NCBI RefSeq assembly: GCF_026341775.1 | Contig: NZ_JAPEOB010000001.1 | Span: 2,232,001 to 2,296,000 of the forward strand | DNA length: 64,000 nt | Source of the DNA: Streptomyces sp. NBC_00654 | Lineage (GTDB): Bacteria; Actinomycetota; Actinomycetes; Streptomycetales; Streptomycetaceae | Direction: 5' to 3' | In this document: positions 44,364 to 53,014 of the stretch, in pieces | How the letters are laid out: every line of letters begins with the position of its first letter | Numbering within the stretch: the stretch's first letter is position 1 | Program-made: the position numbers and the translations under genes | The notes under the pieces: generated by a model | The model's database searches: none | Seen by the model: the letters and a program-made list of their open reading frames with translations, nothing else | Told to the model about the DNA's origin: nothing

Positions 44364-45725
44364 TCAGAGCTTTGTCCAGGCCTCCGTCAGGACGCCCCGC
44401 AGGATGCCCTCGATCTCGTCGAACGTCGACTGGTCGGAGATCAGCGGCGGCGCGAGCTGCACGACCGGGTCGCCGCGGTCGTCCGCCCGGCAGTAGAGGC
44501 CGTTCTCGTACAGCGCCTTGGAGAGGAAGCCGTACAGGACGCGCTCGGTCTCCTCGTCGGTGAAGGTCTCCTTGGTGACCTTGTCCTTCACCAGCTCGAT
44601 GCCGTAGAAGAAGCCGTTGCCGCGGACGTCGCCGACGATCGGCAGGTCGTGCAGCTTCTGCAGCGTCGTGAGGAACGCGTTCTCGTTGTCGAGGACGTGC
44701 TTGTTGAGGCCCTCGCGCTCGAAGATGTCCAGGTTGGCGAGGCCGACCGCGGCGGAGACCGGGTGGCCGCCGAAGGTGTAGCCGTGCAGGAAGGTGTTGC
44801 CGCCCCGGTAGAACGGCTCCGCGATCCGGTCCGAGACGATGCATGCTCCTATCGGGGAGTACCCGGAGGTCATGCCCTTGGCGCAGGTGATCATGTCCGG
44901 CACATAGCCGAACTTGTCGCAGGCGAACATCGTGCCCAGGCGGCCGAAGGCGCAGATGACCTCGTCGGAGACGAGCAGCACGTCGTACTGGTCGCAGATC
45001 TCGCGGACCCGCTGGAAGTACCCGGGCGGCGGCGGGAAACAGCCGCCGGCGTTCTGCACCGGCTCCAGGAAGACCGCGGCGACGGTCTCCGGGCCCTCGA
45101 AGAGGATCTCCTGCTCGATCTGGTCGGCGGCCCAGCGGCCGAAGGCCTCCGGGTCGTCGCCGAAGAGCGGGGCGCGGTAGATGTTGGTGTTCGGCACCTT
45201 GTGGGCGCCGGGGACCAGCGGCTCGAAGGGGGCCTTCAGGGCCGGCAGCCCGGTGATCGACAGGGCGCCCTGCGGGGTGCCGTGGTAGGCGACCGCGCGT
45301 GAGATGACCTTGTACTTGGTCGGCTTGCCCTGGAGCTTGAAGTACTGCTTGGCCAGCTTCCAGGCGGTCTCGACGGCCTCGCCGCCGCCGGTGGTGAAGA
45401 AGACCTTGTTGAGGTCGCCGGGCGCGTAGTCCGCCAGTCGCTCGGCCAGTTCGACGGCCTTCGGGTGGGCGTAGGACCACACCGGGAAGAAGGCCAGCTC
45501 CTGCGCCTGCTTGTACGCCGTCTCGGCCAGCTCACGGCGGCCGTGGCCGGCGTTGACGACGAACAGGCCGGAGAGGCCGTCGAGGTACCGCTTGCCCTGG
45601 TCGTCGTAGATGTAGGTGCCCTCACCCCGCACGATGGTGGGAACGGGGGCGTTCTCGTAGTCCGACATGCGGGTGAAGTGCATCCACAGGTGGTCGTACG
45701 CGGTTCGGCTGAGGTCCTTGCTCAC
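44364..45725 (-). CDS. Class III PLP aminotransferase, probable polyamine (SpuC/PatA-type)
   Basis: The 453-residue class III aminotransferase has TTGGGEAVETAWKLA (PLP phosphate site), AYHGTPQGALSITG, LLVSDEVICAFGRLG and the Schiff-base lysine in ITCAKGMTSGYSPIG. Such enzymes convert putrescine-like amines, beta-alanine or similar omega-amines. The neighbouring aldehyde dehydrogenase and polyamine transporter genes favour putrescine or gamma-glutamyl derivatives. GTG at 45725 lies 2 bp after the Lrp stop; GTG at 45743 is the alternative. It is the second gene of the lrp-aminotransferase operon. Confidence 0.87.
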   Translation of the reverse strand: MSKDLSRTAYDHLWMHFTRMSDYENAPVPTIVRGEGTYIYDDQGKRYLDGLSGLFVVNAGHGRRELAETAYKQAQELAFFPVWSYAHPKAVELAERLADYAPGDLNKVFFTTGGGEAVETAWKLAKQYFKLQGKPTKYKVISRAVAYHGTPQGALSITGLPALKAPFEPLVPGAHKVPNTNIYRAPLFGDDPEAFGRWAADQIEQEILFEGPETVAAVFLEPVQNAGGCFPPPPGYFQRVREICDQYDVLLVSDEVICAFGRLGTMFACDKFGYVPDMITCAKGMTSGYSPIGACIVSDRIAEPFYRGGNTFLHGYTFGGHPVSAAVGLANLDIFEREGLNKHVLDNENAFLTTLQKLHDLPIVGDVRGNGFFYGIELVKDKVTKETFTDEETERVLYGFLSKALYENGLYCRADDRGDPVVQLAPPLISDQSTFDEIEGILRGVLTEAWTKL

Positions 45726-45727
45726 GG

Positions 45728-46219
45728 CTATCGGGTTCCCCACATATAGGTCTGCTTCTTGAGCTTGAGGTAGACGAAGCTCTCGGTGGAGCGCACGCCG
45801 GGTATCGCCCGGATGCGTTTGTTGATCGTCTCCAGCAGGTGGTCGTCGTCCTCGCAGACGATCTCCACCATGAGGTCGAACGAGCCCGCGGTCATCACCA
45901 CGTACTCGCACTCGGCCATGGCCGACAGGGCCTCGGCCACGGGGTCGAGGTCACCCTCGACATTGATGCCGACCATCGCCTGGCGCCGGAGGCCCACGGT
46001 GAGAGGGTCCGTGACGGCGACGATCTGCATCACGCCCTGATCGAGCAGTTTCTGGACACGCTGGCGCACAGCCGCTTCGGAGAGGCCGACCGCCTTGCCG
46101 ATCGCGGCGTACGGACGCCGTCCGTCCTCCTGGAGCTGCTCGATGATCGCGAGGGAGACGGCATCGACCGCCGGGGGCGATCCGTTCCCTGTCCTGGAGT
46201 CTGCGCTGCGACTGGCCAC
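45728..46219 (-). CDS. Lrp/AsnC family transcriptional regulator
   Basis: The 163-residue regulator has an N-terminal helix-turn-helix (RRPYAAIGKAVGLSEAAVRQ) and a RAM/ACT-like effector domain (MVGINVEG, VMTAGSFDLMVEIV). It is likely to respond to an amino acid or amine and to control the aminotransferase downstream and the divergent dehydrogenase gene. GTG at 46219 was chosen; TTG at 46255 would add 12 residues without homology. A candidate inverted-repeat site lies in the 177-bp divergent spacer. Confidence 0.92.
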   Translation of the reverse strand: MASRSADSRTGNGSPPAVDAVSLAIIEQLQEDGRRPYAAIGKAVGLSEAAVRQRVQKLLDQGVMQIVAVTDPLTVGLRRQAMVGINVEGDLDPVAEALSAMAECEYVVMTAGSFDLMVEIVCEDDDHLLETINKRIRAIPGVRSTESFVYLKLKKQTYMWGTR

Positions 46220-46286
46220 GCACTCACCATGCACCGGGACTCGTCTGTCTCGCAACCCCAGATCGATGAAATTCGTTGTTTGAGGG

Positions 46287-46308
46287 TCCGGATATCACTG
46301 AATCCGAA
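46287..46308. promoter_or_regulatory. Candidate Lrp operator in the divergent spacer
   Basis: Seven-base arms TCCGGAT (46287-46293) and ATCCGAA (46302-46308), 6 of 7 symmetric, are separated by 8 bp. It lies midway between the lrp and aldehyde dehydrogenase genes. Confidence 0.35.
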
Positions 46309-46396
46309 GTTGCCGGTGGTTGGGTATGTCGAAAGCGACACCGGACCGATTAGGGTGGACATCTCACCCATCGGACAGCCGACAGGAGGGGTGGTT

Positions 46397-47833
46397 GTGA
46401 CCACCGAGGTGCGCCGTCTGCGCAACTACATCAACGGAGAGTTCCGGGACGCCGCGGACGGGCGGACCATCGATGTGGTCAACCCGGTGACGGAAGAGGT
46501 CTACGCGACCTCGCCGCTCTCCGGCCCGACCGATGTCGATGCCGCCATGGACGCTGCCGCCGCGGCGTTCCCCGCCTGGCGTGATGTCACGCCCGCCGAG
46601 CGCCAGCGGGCCCTGCTCAAGATCGCGGACGCGTTCGAGGAGCGGGCCGAGGACCTGATCGCGGCCGAGTCGGAGAACACGGGCAAGCCGCTGGGGCTCA
46701 CCCGTACCGACGAGGTCCCGCCGATGGTGGACCAGATCCGCTTCTTCGCGGGTGCCGCCCGGCTGCTCGAAGGCCGCTCGGCCGGTGAGTACATGGAGGG
46801 CCTCACCTCCATCGTCCGCCGCGAGCCGGTCGGGGTCTGCGCGCAGGTCGCGCCGTGGAACTACCCGATGATGATGGCCGTGTGGAAGTTCGCCCCGGCG
46901 CTCGCCGCGGGCAACACCGTCGTGATCAAGCCGTCCGACACCACCCCGGCGTCGACCGTGCTGATCGCCGAGATCATCGGCCAGATCCTCCCCAAGGGCG
47001 TCTTCAACGTCATCTGCGGCGACCGTGACACCGGCCGCGCGATGGTCGAGCACCCGACCCCGGCGATGGCCTCCATCACCGGTTCGGTACGGGCCGGGAT
47101 GCAGGTCGCCGAGTCGGCGGCCAAGGACGTCAAGCGCGTCCACCTGGAGCTCGGCGGCAAGGCGCCCGCCGTCGTCTTCGAGGACAGCGACATCGCCAAG
47201 GCCGTCGAGGGCATCTCCGCCGCCGGCTACTTCAACGCCGGGCAGGACTGCACGGCCGCGACCCGCGTCCTGGTCCACGAGTCGATCCACGACGACTTCG
47301 TGACCGCGCTCGCCAAGGCCGCCGCCGACACGAAGACCGGGCAGCCGGACGACGAGGACGTGCTGTACGGCCCGCTGAACAACGCCAACCAGCTCAAGCA
47401 GGTCAGCGGCTTCATCGAGCGGCTCCCCGCCCACGCCAAGGTCGAGGCGGGCGGCCACCGGGTCGGCGAGAAGGGCTACTTCTACGCCCCGACCGTCGTC
47501 TCCGGCCTCAAGCAGGACGACGAGATCATCCAGAACGAGGTCTTCGGCCCGGTCATCACGGTCCAGTCGTTCACCGACGAGGCCCAGGCCGTGGAGTACG
47601 CGAACGGCGTCGAGTACGCGCTGGCCTCCTCGGTGTGGACCAAGGACCACTCCCGCGCGATGCGGATGTCCAAGAGCCTCGACTTCGGCTGTGTGTGGAT
47701 CAACACCCACATCCCGCTCGTCGCCGAGATGCCGCACGGCGGGTTCAAGAAGTCCGGCTACGGCAAGGACCTCTCCGCGTACGGCTTCGAGGACTACACC
47801 CGGATCAAGCACGTGATGACGTCGCTCGACTGA
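46397..47833 (+). CDS. Aldehyde dehydrogenase, gamma-aminobutyraldehyde type (paralogue 1)
   Basis: The 478-residue NAD(P)-dependent dehydrogenase has APWNYPMMMAVWK, the Glu in VHLELGGKAPAVVF and the catalytic Cys in GQDCTAATR. It ends EMPHGGFKKSGYGKDLS. It resembles PatD/PuuC-type enzymes that oxidise aminobutyraldehyde to GABA. GTG at 46397 is 7 bp after AGGAGG, which rules out the nearer GTG at 46391. It is divergent from the lrp-aminotransferase pair; its product would act just after the aminotransferase. Confidence 0.9.
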   Translation: MTTEVRRLRNYINGEFRDAADGRTIDVVNPVTEEVYATSPLSGPTDVDAAMDAAAAAFPAWRDVTPAERQRALLKIADAFEERAEDLIAAESENTGKPLGLTRTDEVPPMVDQIRFFAGAARLLEGRSAGEYMEGLTSIVRREPVGVCAQVAPWNYPMMMAVWKFAPALAAGNTVVIKPSDTTPASTVLIAEIIGQILPKGVFNVICGDRDTGRAMVEHPTPAMASITGSVRAGMQVAESAAKDVKRVHLELGGKAPAVVFEDSDIAKAVEGISAAGYFNAGQDCTAATRVLVHESIHDDFVTALAKAAADTKTGQPDDEDVLYGPLNNANQLKQVSGFIERLPAHAKVEAGGHRVGEKGYFYAPTVVSGLKQDDEIIQNEVFGPVITVQSFTDEAQAVEYANGVEYALASSVWTKDHSRAMRMSKSLDFGCVWINTHIPLVAEMPHGGFKKSGYGKDLSAYGFEDYTRIKHVMTSLD

Positions 47834-47902
47834 CGTCACATCGGCGGACGCCGCCGATGCGCGGCGTCCGTATCGGCACCGGCAACGGCGTCCGCATCGA
47901 TG

Positions 47903-47930
47903 ACGGCCCCGGGCTCCGGCCCGGGGCCGT
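47903..47930 (+). terminator. Terminator hairpin after aldehyde dehydrogenase 1
   Basis: Perfect 11-bp arms (47903-47913 and 47920-47930) enclose a 6-nt loop, 70 bp after the dehydrogenase stop. The rest of the 316-bp spacer before the PotD-like gene holds the tandem repeat at 47979-48050. Confidence 0.65.
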
Positions 47931-47978
47931 TCCGCGCCGCGCGGCCGTTTTGTACGGCGGCGGCCCGGCGCGCCGGGC

Positions 47979-48050
47979 GTCCGCGTCATCGCCGACGTCC
48001 GCACCATCGGCGACGTCCGCACCATCACCGGCCGTCCGCGCCATCGACAG
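47979..48050 (+). repeat. Four imperfect 18-bp tandem repeats
   Basis: Units start at 47979, 47997, 48015 and 48034 (the last is 17 bp, after one extra base). The consensus is GTCCGCACCATCGGCGAC. Units 2 and 3 share 15 of 18 bases. They lie 100-170 bp before the PotD-like gene. Confidence 0.6.
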
Positions 48051-48149
48051 GGTGTGCGGACCGGGCGGGTGCCGCTGGACGGTTGGTCCATTGCCCGCCG
48101 CCCCGCCGAACGGCATCCTGCGGACGTGCGAGCGATCCCGAACAATCCC

Positions 48150-49313
48150 ATGTCCCGCCGTTCCCTGCTGCGCGCCCTCGGGGCGGGAGCGGCCGGTGCC
48201 ACGCTGGCCGGCTGCGGCGTGCCCGCCGCCTATGTGGAGCCCGGGGACCGGGCCGGCCGCGACAGCTCCGAGCGTGACCGCTCCCTGCACTTCGCCAACT
48301 GGCCGCTCTACATCGACACCGACGACGAGAACGAGTCGAAGCGGCCCACCCTGGACGCGTTCACACGGCGGACCGGGATCTCCGTCACGTACACCGAGGA
48401 GATCAACGACAACGACGAGTTCTTCGGGAAGATCGGTCCGGCGCTGATGAACCACCAGCAGACCGGCCGCGACCTCATCGTGATCAGCGACTGGATGGCC
48501 GCCCGCTTCGTACGCCTGGGCTGGGTGCAGGAGATGGACCGGGCCGAGCAGCCCAATGTCGCCACGTACCTGGACCCGCAGCTGCGCACGCCCGCGTTCG
48601 ACGAGGGGCGGCGGCACAGCGTTCCCTGGCAGTCCGGGATCACCGGCATCGCCTACAACCGCAAGCGGCTGGGCCGCGAGATCCGGCACACGAGCGAGCT
48701 GTGGGCCGACGATCTGCGCGGCAAGGTGACGCTGCTGTCCGGACTGGACGAGTCGCTCGCGCTGCTGATGCAGGGCAACGGGGTCGACGTCACCCGCTGG
48801 ACGGCCGACGACTTCTACACGGTGTGCGAGCAGGTGGAGAAGCGGGTGAGGTCCCGGCACATCCGCCGCTTCACCGGCAACGACTACATCAAGGACCTGG
48901 CCACCGGCGATGTGCTCGCCTGTCAGGCCTACTCCGGCGATGTCATCCAGCTCCAGGCCGACAACCCGGAGATCGAGTTCGTGGTGCCCGAGGAGGGCGG
49001 CGAGCTCTGGGCGGAGTCGCTCATGATCCCCAACCTCGCGCACCACAAGCGCAACGCGGAGAAGCTGGTCGACTTCTACTACGAGCCCGAGGTCGCGGCC
49101 GAACTGGCCACCTGGGTCAACTACGTCTGCCCGGTCCCGGCCGCCCGGGAGATCCTGGCCTCCGCCAAGGACGAGGAGACCGCCGCGCTCGCCGAGGACC
49201 CGCTGATCTTCCCCGACGACGCGATGCGTGCACGGCTGGCGATCGCCCGGGACATCACGTCGGAGGAGCGCACCGGCTTCGCGAAGAAGTGGAACTCCAT
49301 CGTCGGCCTCTGA
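48150..49313 (+). CDS. PotD-like polyamine-binding lipoprotein (paralogue 1)
   Basis: The 387-residue protein has a Tat-type lipoprotein signal (RRSLLRALGAGAAG, lipobox LAGC) and a spermidine/putrescine-binding fold: LHFANWPLYIDTD, FTRRTGISVTYTEEINDN and GDVIQLQADNP. It shares the pattern of the second PotD-like protein 7 kb away. No permease or ATPase follows, so it may use the PotABC genes at 57-59 kb. ATG at 48150 is chosen; GTG at 48126 would add eight residues. Neither has a strong ribosome site. Confidence 0.87.
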   Translation: MSRRSLLRALGAGAAGATLAGCGVPAAYVEPGDRAGRDSSERDRSLHFANWPLYIDTDDENESKRPTLDAFTRRTGISVTYTEEINDNDEFFGKIGPALMNHQQTGRDLIVISDWMAARFVRLGWVQEMDRAEQPNVATYLDPQLRTPAFDEGRRHSVPWQSGITGIAYNRKRLGREIRHTSELWADDLRGKVTLLSGLDESLALLMQGNGVDVTRWTADDFYTVCEQVEKRVRSRHIRRFTGNDYIKDLATGDVLACQAYSGDVIQLQADNPEIEFVVPEEGGELWAESLMIPNLAHHKRNAEKLVDFYYEPEVAAELATWVNYVCPVPAAREILASAKDEETAALAEDPLIFPDDAMRARLAIARDITSEERTGFAKKWNSIVGL

Positions 49314-49380
49314 TCCGGGCCGGCGGCCGCGGCCCGGGGGCCGGAGCCCCCGCAGCCGCCGCCGGACCCCCGTACCGGCG

Positions 49381-50187
49381 TCAGGGCTTGCGGGCCACCG
49401 CGCCGAACTGGGCGACCTCGGGCGACTCGGCACCCTCCTCGGGGCGCCAGCGGGAGCAGGACACGATGCCCGGTTCCAGCAGCTCCAGACCGGTCAGGAA
49501 CTCCGCGAACTCGGCGCGGCTGCGCGCGGTGATCGGCGGGGTGGCGTTCTCGTTCCAGAAGCGCATCGCCGCCTCGTTGCCCTCACCGCCCAGTTCCCGA
49601 GTGGGATGGGTGAGCACCAGATAGCTGCCCGCGGGCATCGCGTCCATCAGCCTGCGCACGATGGACAGGGCCTCGCCGGTGTCCAGCACGAAGTTCAGGA
49701 TGCCGAGCATCATCACCGCGACCGGCTGCTTCAGGTCCAGCGTCGGCTCGACCGCCCGCAGGATCTGCTCGGGGTGGTGGGCGTCCGCGTCGATGTACTC
49801 GGTGGCACCCTCGGGCGAGCTGGTCAGCAGGGCCCGTGCGTGGGCCAGCACGATCGGGTCGTTGTCGACGTACACGATGTGCGAGTGCGGCGCGGTGTGC
49901 TGGGCGATCTCATGCGTGTTGTGGAACGTCGGCAGACCGGTGCCGATGTCCAGGAACTGGCTGATGCCCGCGTCGCCGGCCAGATGCCGCACGACGCGGC
50001 CGAGGAACGCCCGGTCCGCGCGCGCCACTTCGCCGATGCTCGGGTACATGCCGGTGACCTGGTCGCCGACCGCCCGGTCCACCGGATAGTTGTCCTTGCC
50101 GCCCAGCCAGTAGTTCCACACCCGGGCGTTGTGGGCGATGTCGGAACGGATGCGGGCGGGATCGGAGGGCTTGCGGGGATCGGTCAC
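49381..50187 (-). CDS. DUF574 SAM-dependent methyltransferase
   Basis: The 268-residue protein belongs to the actinobacterial DUF574 family. It shows NARVWNYWLGGKDNYPVDR, FLDIGTGLPT, a DNDP motif and the closing LELLEPGIVSCSRWRPE. The family is much expanded in Streptomyces, with unknown substrates. GTG at 50187 is chosen because GAGGAG lies 6 bp upstream and MTDPRKPSDPARIRSD is typical. It is convergent with the PotD-like gene and 67 bp from the next gene. Confidence 0.9.
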   Translation of the reverse strand: MTDPRKPSDPARIRSDIAHNARVWNYWLGGKDNYPVDRAVGDQVTGMYPSIGEVARADRAFLGRVVRHLAGDAGISQFLDIGTGLPTFHNTHEIAQHTAPHSHIVYVDNDPIVLAHARALLTSSPEGATEYIDADAHHPEQILRAVEPTLDLKQPVAVMMLGILNFVLDTGEALSIVRRLMDAMPAGSYLVLTHPTRELGGEGNEAAMRFWNENATPPITARSRAEFAEFLTGLELLEPGIVSCSRWRPEEGAESPEVAQFGAVARKP

Positions 50188-50254
50188 GTCTGCTCCTCTG
50201 GTGCCGGGCCGGGCATCACGGGCGATGCGGGCACTGCCCATCATGCCGGACGGA

Positions 50255-50977
50255 TCAAGAAACGTCGCTGGTGGGGGAGTTGGTCAGCAGGCTGTGCAGG
50301 GCGTCGATCCGGTTGGTGGTGATCGAGTCGACGCCCCGCGCGATCAGCCGGCGCATCGAGCGCTTCGTGTCGGGCGTCCAGACGGAGACCAGCAGCCCGT
50401 CGCGGTGCGCACGGTCCGTCAGCTCCCGGCTGACCAGTCCGAACCGGTAGTTCAGCCAGCGCGGCTTCACCGCCTCCAGCAGCGTGGCGCGCGGCGGGGC
50501 GAGCGTCGTCCAGGTCAGCGCGATCTCGGCGGACGGGTCCGCCGCCCGTACCTGGAGCATCGCCCCGGCGCCCGCGCAGTAATAGGCGCGCTCGCCCGCC
50601 CCGCACTCGCGGACCACCCCGACGATTCTGCGTACCGACGTGTCCGTGGCGCCGGGCAGGTCGACCATCACCCGGTGCGCCCCCGCCGCGAGCAGCGCCT
50701 CGCGCAGGGTGGGCACCTGGCCGCGGGTCAGCTCCAGCAGCTCCCGGTGATCGAGGCGCTCCAGCCGGCGGTCGTGGCCCCACAGCCGCTCCAGGGTGGC
50801 GTCGTGGAGCAGTACGGGTACCCCGTCACGGGTCACCCTGACATCGATCTCGACCGCGTCCGCCCCCCGTGCGAGAGCGGAGCGGATCGAGGGCAGGGTG
50901 TTCTCGCGGAGCCGGTAGGGATCGCCGCGATGCCCCACGGCGGTGACGGCGCCGGTGCTGGAGAAAGGTTTGGCCAT
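50255..50977 (-). CDS. Glycerophosphodiester phosphodiesterase
   Basis: The 240-residue GDPD protein has the active-site pattern: GHRGD near the N-terminus, ENTLPSIRSALARGADAVEID with the metal-binding Glu and Asp (residues trimmed), and PVLLHDATLERLWG. It cleaves glycerophosphodiesters to glycerol-3-phosphate and an alcohol. No signal peptide is present, so it acts in the cytosol. It lies 23 bp from the deaminase gene, and the two may be co-transcribed. Confidence 0.9.
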   Translation of the reverse strand: MAKPFSSTGAVTAVGHRGDPYRLRENTLPSIRSALARGADAVEIDVRVTRDGVPVLLHDATLERLWGHDRRLERLDHRELLELTRGQVPTLREALLAAGAHRVMVDLPGATDTSVRRIVGVVRECGAGERAYYCAGAGAMLQVRAADPSAEIALTWTTLAPPRATLLEAVKPRWLNYRFGLVSRELTDRAHRDGLLVSVWTPDTKRSMRRLIARGVDSITTNRIDALHSLLTNSPTSDVS

Positions 50978-51000
50978 GGGGCCATTGTGACCACTGGGGG

Positions 51001-52035
51001 TCAGCGGCCGGGAGTCTCCAGCCAGTTCGCCGTGTATGTGTCGATCTCGGCGGCGAGCTTCCGCTTGCCGGCCGGATCGAGGAACGACGCCTCAACCGCG
51101 TTCTTCGCGAGATCGGCGATCCCCCGCTCGTCGAGGTCCAGGAGGCGGGCCGCCACCGCGTACTCGTTGTTGAGGTCGGTGCCGAACATGGGCGGGTCGT
51201 CGCTGTTGATGGTGACGAGGACGCCCGCCCGCACCATCTCCCTGACCGGGTGCCGCTCGATGTCGGCGACGGCGCGGGTGGCGATGTTCGAGGTCGGGCA
51301 GACCTCCAGGGCGATCCGGTGCTCGGCCAGGTGCGCCAGCAGCGCGGGGTCCTGGGTGGCGCTGGTGCCGTGGCCGATGCGCTCGGCGCGCAGCGAGGTG
51401 AGCGCGTCCCAGATCGTCCCCGGTCCGGTGGTCTCCCCGGCGTGCGGCACGGAGTGCAGGCCCTCGGCGATGGCCCGGTCGAAGTAGGGCTTGAACTGCG
51501 GGCGGTCCACCCCGATCTCCGGTCCGCCCAGACCGAAGGAGACCAGCCCCTCGGGCCGCAGGTCCACCGCCAGCCGCGCGGTCTCCTCGGCCGAGACGAG
51601 CCCGGCCTCGCCGGGGATGTCGAAGCACCAGCGCAGGACGACCCCGAACTCGGCCTCGGCGGCCTTGCGGGCGTCCTCGATGGCCTCCATGAAGCCCTGC
51701 TCCGGGATGCCCCGCCGGACCGAGCTGAACGGCGTGATGGTCAGCTCCGCGTACCGGATGTTCTGCCGGGCCATGTCCCGGGCGACCTCGAAGGTCAGCA
51801 GCCGGACGTCCTCGGGGGTGCGGATCAGGTCCACCACGGAGAGATAGACCTGGATGAAGTGGGCGAAGTCGGTGAACGTGAAGTAGTCGGCCAGCGCCTC
51901 CGGGTCCGTGGGGACCCGGGAGTCCGGGTGGTGCGCGGCGAGCTCGGCGACGATGCGGGGCGAAGCGGATCCGACGTGATGGACATGGAGCTCGGCCTTG
52001 GGCAGCCCCGCGATGAAGGGGTGCGGATCGGTCAT
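51001..52035 (-). CDS. Adenosine deaminase-family protein, probable aminodeoxyfutalosine deaminase
   Basis: The 344-residue amidohydrolase has HVH in AELHVHHVGS, PHAGETTGPGTIWDA, HGTSATQDP and the zinc-ligand Asp in TINSDDPPMFGTD. It resembles adenosine deaminases. Streptomycete proteins of this subgroup (cog1816) were shown to deaminate 6-aminodeoxyfutalosine in the futalosine route to menaquinone. FSSVRRGIPEQGFMEA and the long IQVYLSVVD region support that subgroup. No other menaquinone gene is in the window. ATG at 52035 gives MTDPHPFIAGLPKAE. Confidence 0.82.
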   Translation of the reverse strand: MTDPHPFIAGLPKAELHVHHVGSASPRIVAELAAHHPDSRVPTDPEALADYFTFTDFAHFIQVYLSVVDLIRTPEDVRLLTFEVARDMARQNIRYAELTITPFSSVRRGIPEQGFMEAIEDARKAAEAEFGVVLRWCFDIPGEAGLVSAEETARLAVDLRPEGLVSFGLGGPEIGVDRPQFKPYFDRAIAEGLHSVPHAGETTGPGTIWDALTSLRAERIGHGTSATQDPALLAHLAEHRIALEVCPTSNIATRAVADIERHPVREMVRAGVLVTINSDDPPMFGTDLNNEYAVAARLLDLDERGIADLAKNAVEASFLDPAGKRKLAAEIDTYTANWLETPGR

Positions 52036-52156
52036 GGGACATCTCCCGGTTCTCAAGGATTTCGGCCGGGCTCACCGGCTGCACCGATCATCGTAGGCGG
52101 GGCCCGGTGGCCCGGGGCCGGGCCGTAGCATGACGGGACCACGATGGGGGAGGCCC

Positions 52157-52909
52157 ATGTCAGACAACAGAGAGCAGCCCGGCGGCGGACCCGCGCCGCG
52201 CGATCCGTGGGCGCCGCCGGACAGCAGGGTGGATCTGGGGAAGCAGCCCGCCGACGCCCGTCCGCCCGCAGTGCACGACCAGCCGACGGTGACGTCGATG
52301 CCGGGCGCCGGAACGGGCCCCGGGGACGGGACCGGTCCGATACCGGCAGCGGGGACCGGACCGATACCGGTGGCGGGGAGCGGGCCGGTCCCGGGCACCG
52401 GTGGCTTCGGCCCGTCGCCCGCCGACGTACCGCCGCCGCCGATCGCTCCGAACGGCCCCGGACAGATGCCGGGTCCGCCCGGTCCGCCCGCCGGTCACTA
52501 CGGCTACCCGGCACCGCCCGCGCAGCCGTACGGCGGCTACCCGGGGTACAACGCCTTCGGCGGCCAGCCCGCCTGGGGCCCGGCGCCGTCGAACGGCCTG
52601 GGCACCGCCGCCCTGGTGCTCGGCATCATCTCGGTGGTCGCCTTCTGCATGTGGGGCGTCGGCGCCCTGCTCGGCATCCTCGCGCTGACCTTCGGCATCA
52701 TCGGCCGGGGCCGCGCGCAGCGGGGTGAGGCGAACAACGGAGGCATGGCACTCGCGGGGATCATCCTGGGATCGATCGGCACCCTGATCGGCGCCGCGTT
52801 CCTCGGCTTCCTCATCTGGGCCGTGGCCAGCGGCGAGTCCAGCAGCGGCGAGGACATCTACGAGGACGACCCCTTCGCCACGTCCCTGGTCGTCGACGTC
52901 ACCCGGTAG
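52157..52909 (+). CDS. DUF4190 membrane protein
   Basis: The 250-residue protein has a long Pro/Gly/Ala-rich cytosolic N-terminus (~145 residues, PIPAAGTGPIPVAG type repeats) and two membrane segments (148-180 and 200-223) that form the DUF4190 domain: LGIISVVAFCMWGVGALLGI then MALAGIILGSIGTLIGAA. An acidic tail follows. The function is unknown. ATG at 52157 follows GGGGGAGG. It is divergent from the deaminase gene. Confidence 0.8.
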   Translation: MSDNREQPGGGPAPRDPWAPPDSRVDLGKQPADARPPAVHDQPTVTSMPGAGTGPGDGTGPIPAAGTGPIPVAGSGPVPGTGGFGPSPADVPPPPIAPNGPGQMPGPPGPPAGHYGYPAPPAQPYGGYPGYNAFGGQPAWGPAPSNGLGTAALVLGIISVVAFCMWGVGALLGILALTFGIIGRGRAQRGEANNGGMALAGIILGSIGTLIGAAFLGFLIWAVASGESSSGEDIYEDDPFATSLVVDVTR

Positions 52910-52962
52910 GACGGGGGGCACCGCGCGGCCGGCCCGTACACCGGCCGGCCCGTATCGGCCGT

Positions 52963-53011
52963 CGCCGCCCGTGCGGGGCCGGGAGTGATTCCCGGACCCG
53001 GACGGGCGGCG
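52963..53011. terminator. Bidirectional terminator between DUF4190 and NADAR genes
   Basis: Perfect 10-bp outer arms (52963-52972 and 53002-53011) continue as an imperfect inner stem through GGGAGTGATTCCC. The long GC hairpin lies in the convergent spacer. Confidence 0.65.
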
Positions 53012-53014
53012 GTG

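Noticed and set aside
47979..48050. CRISPR-like array
   Set aside because: Units are contiguous without spacers and there are no cas genes.
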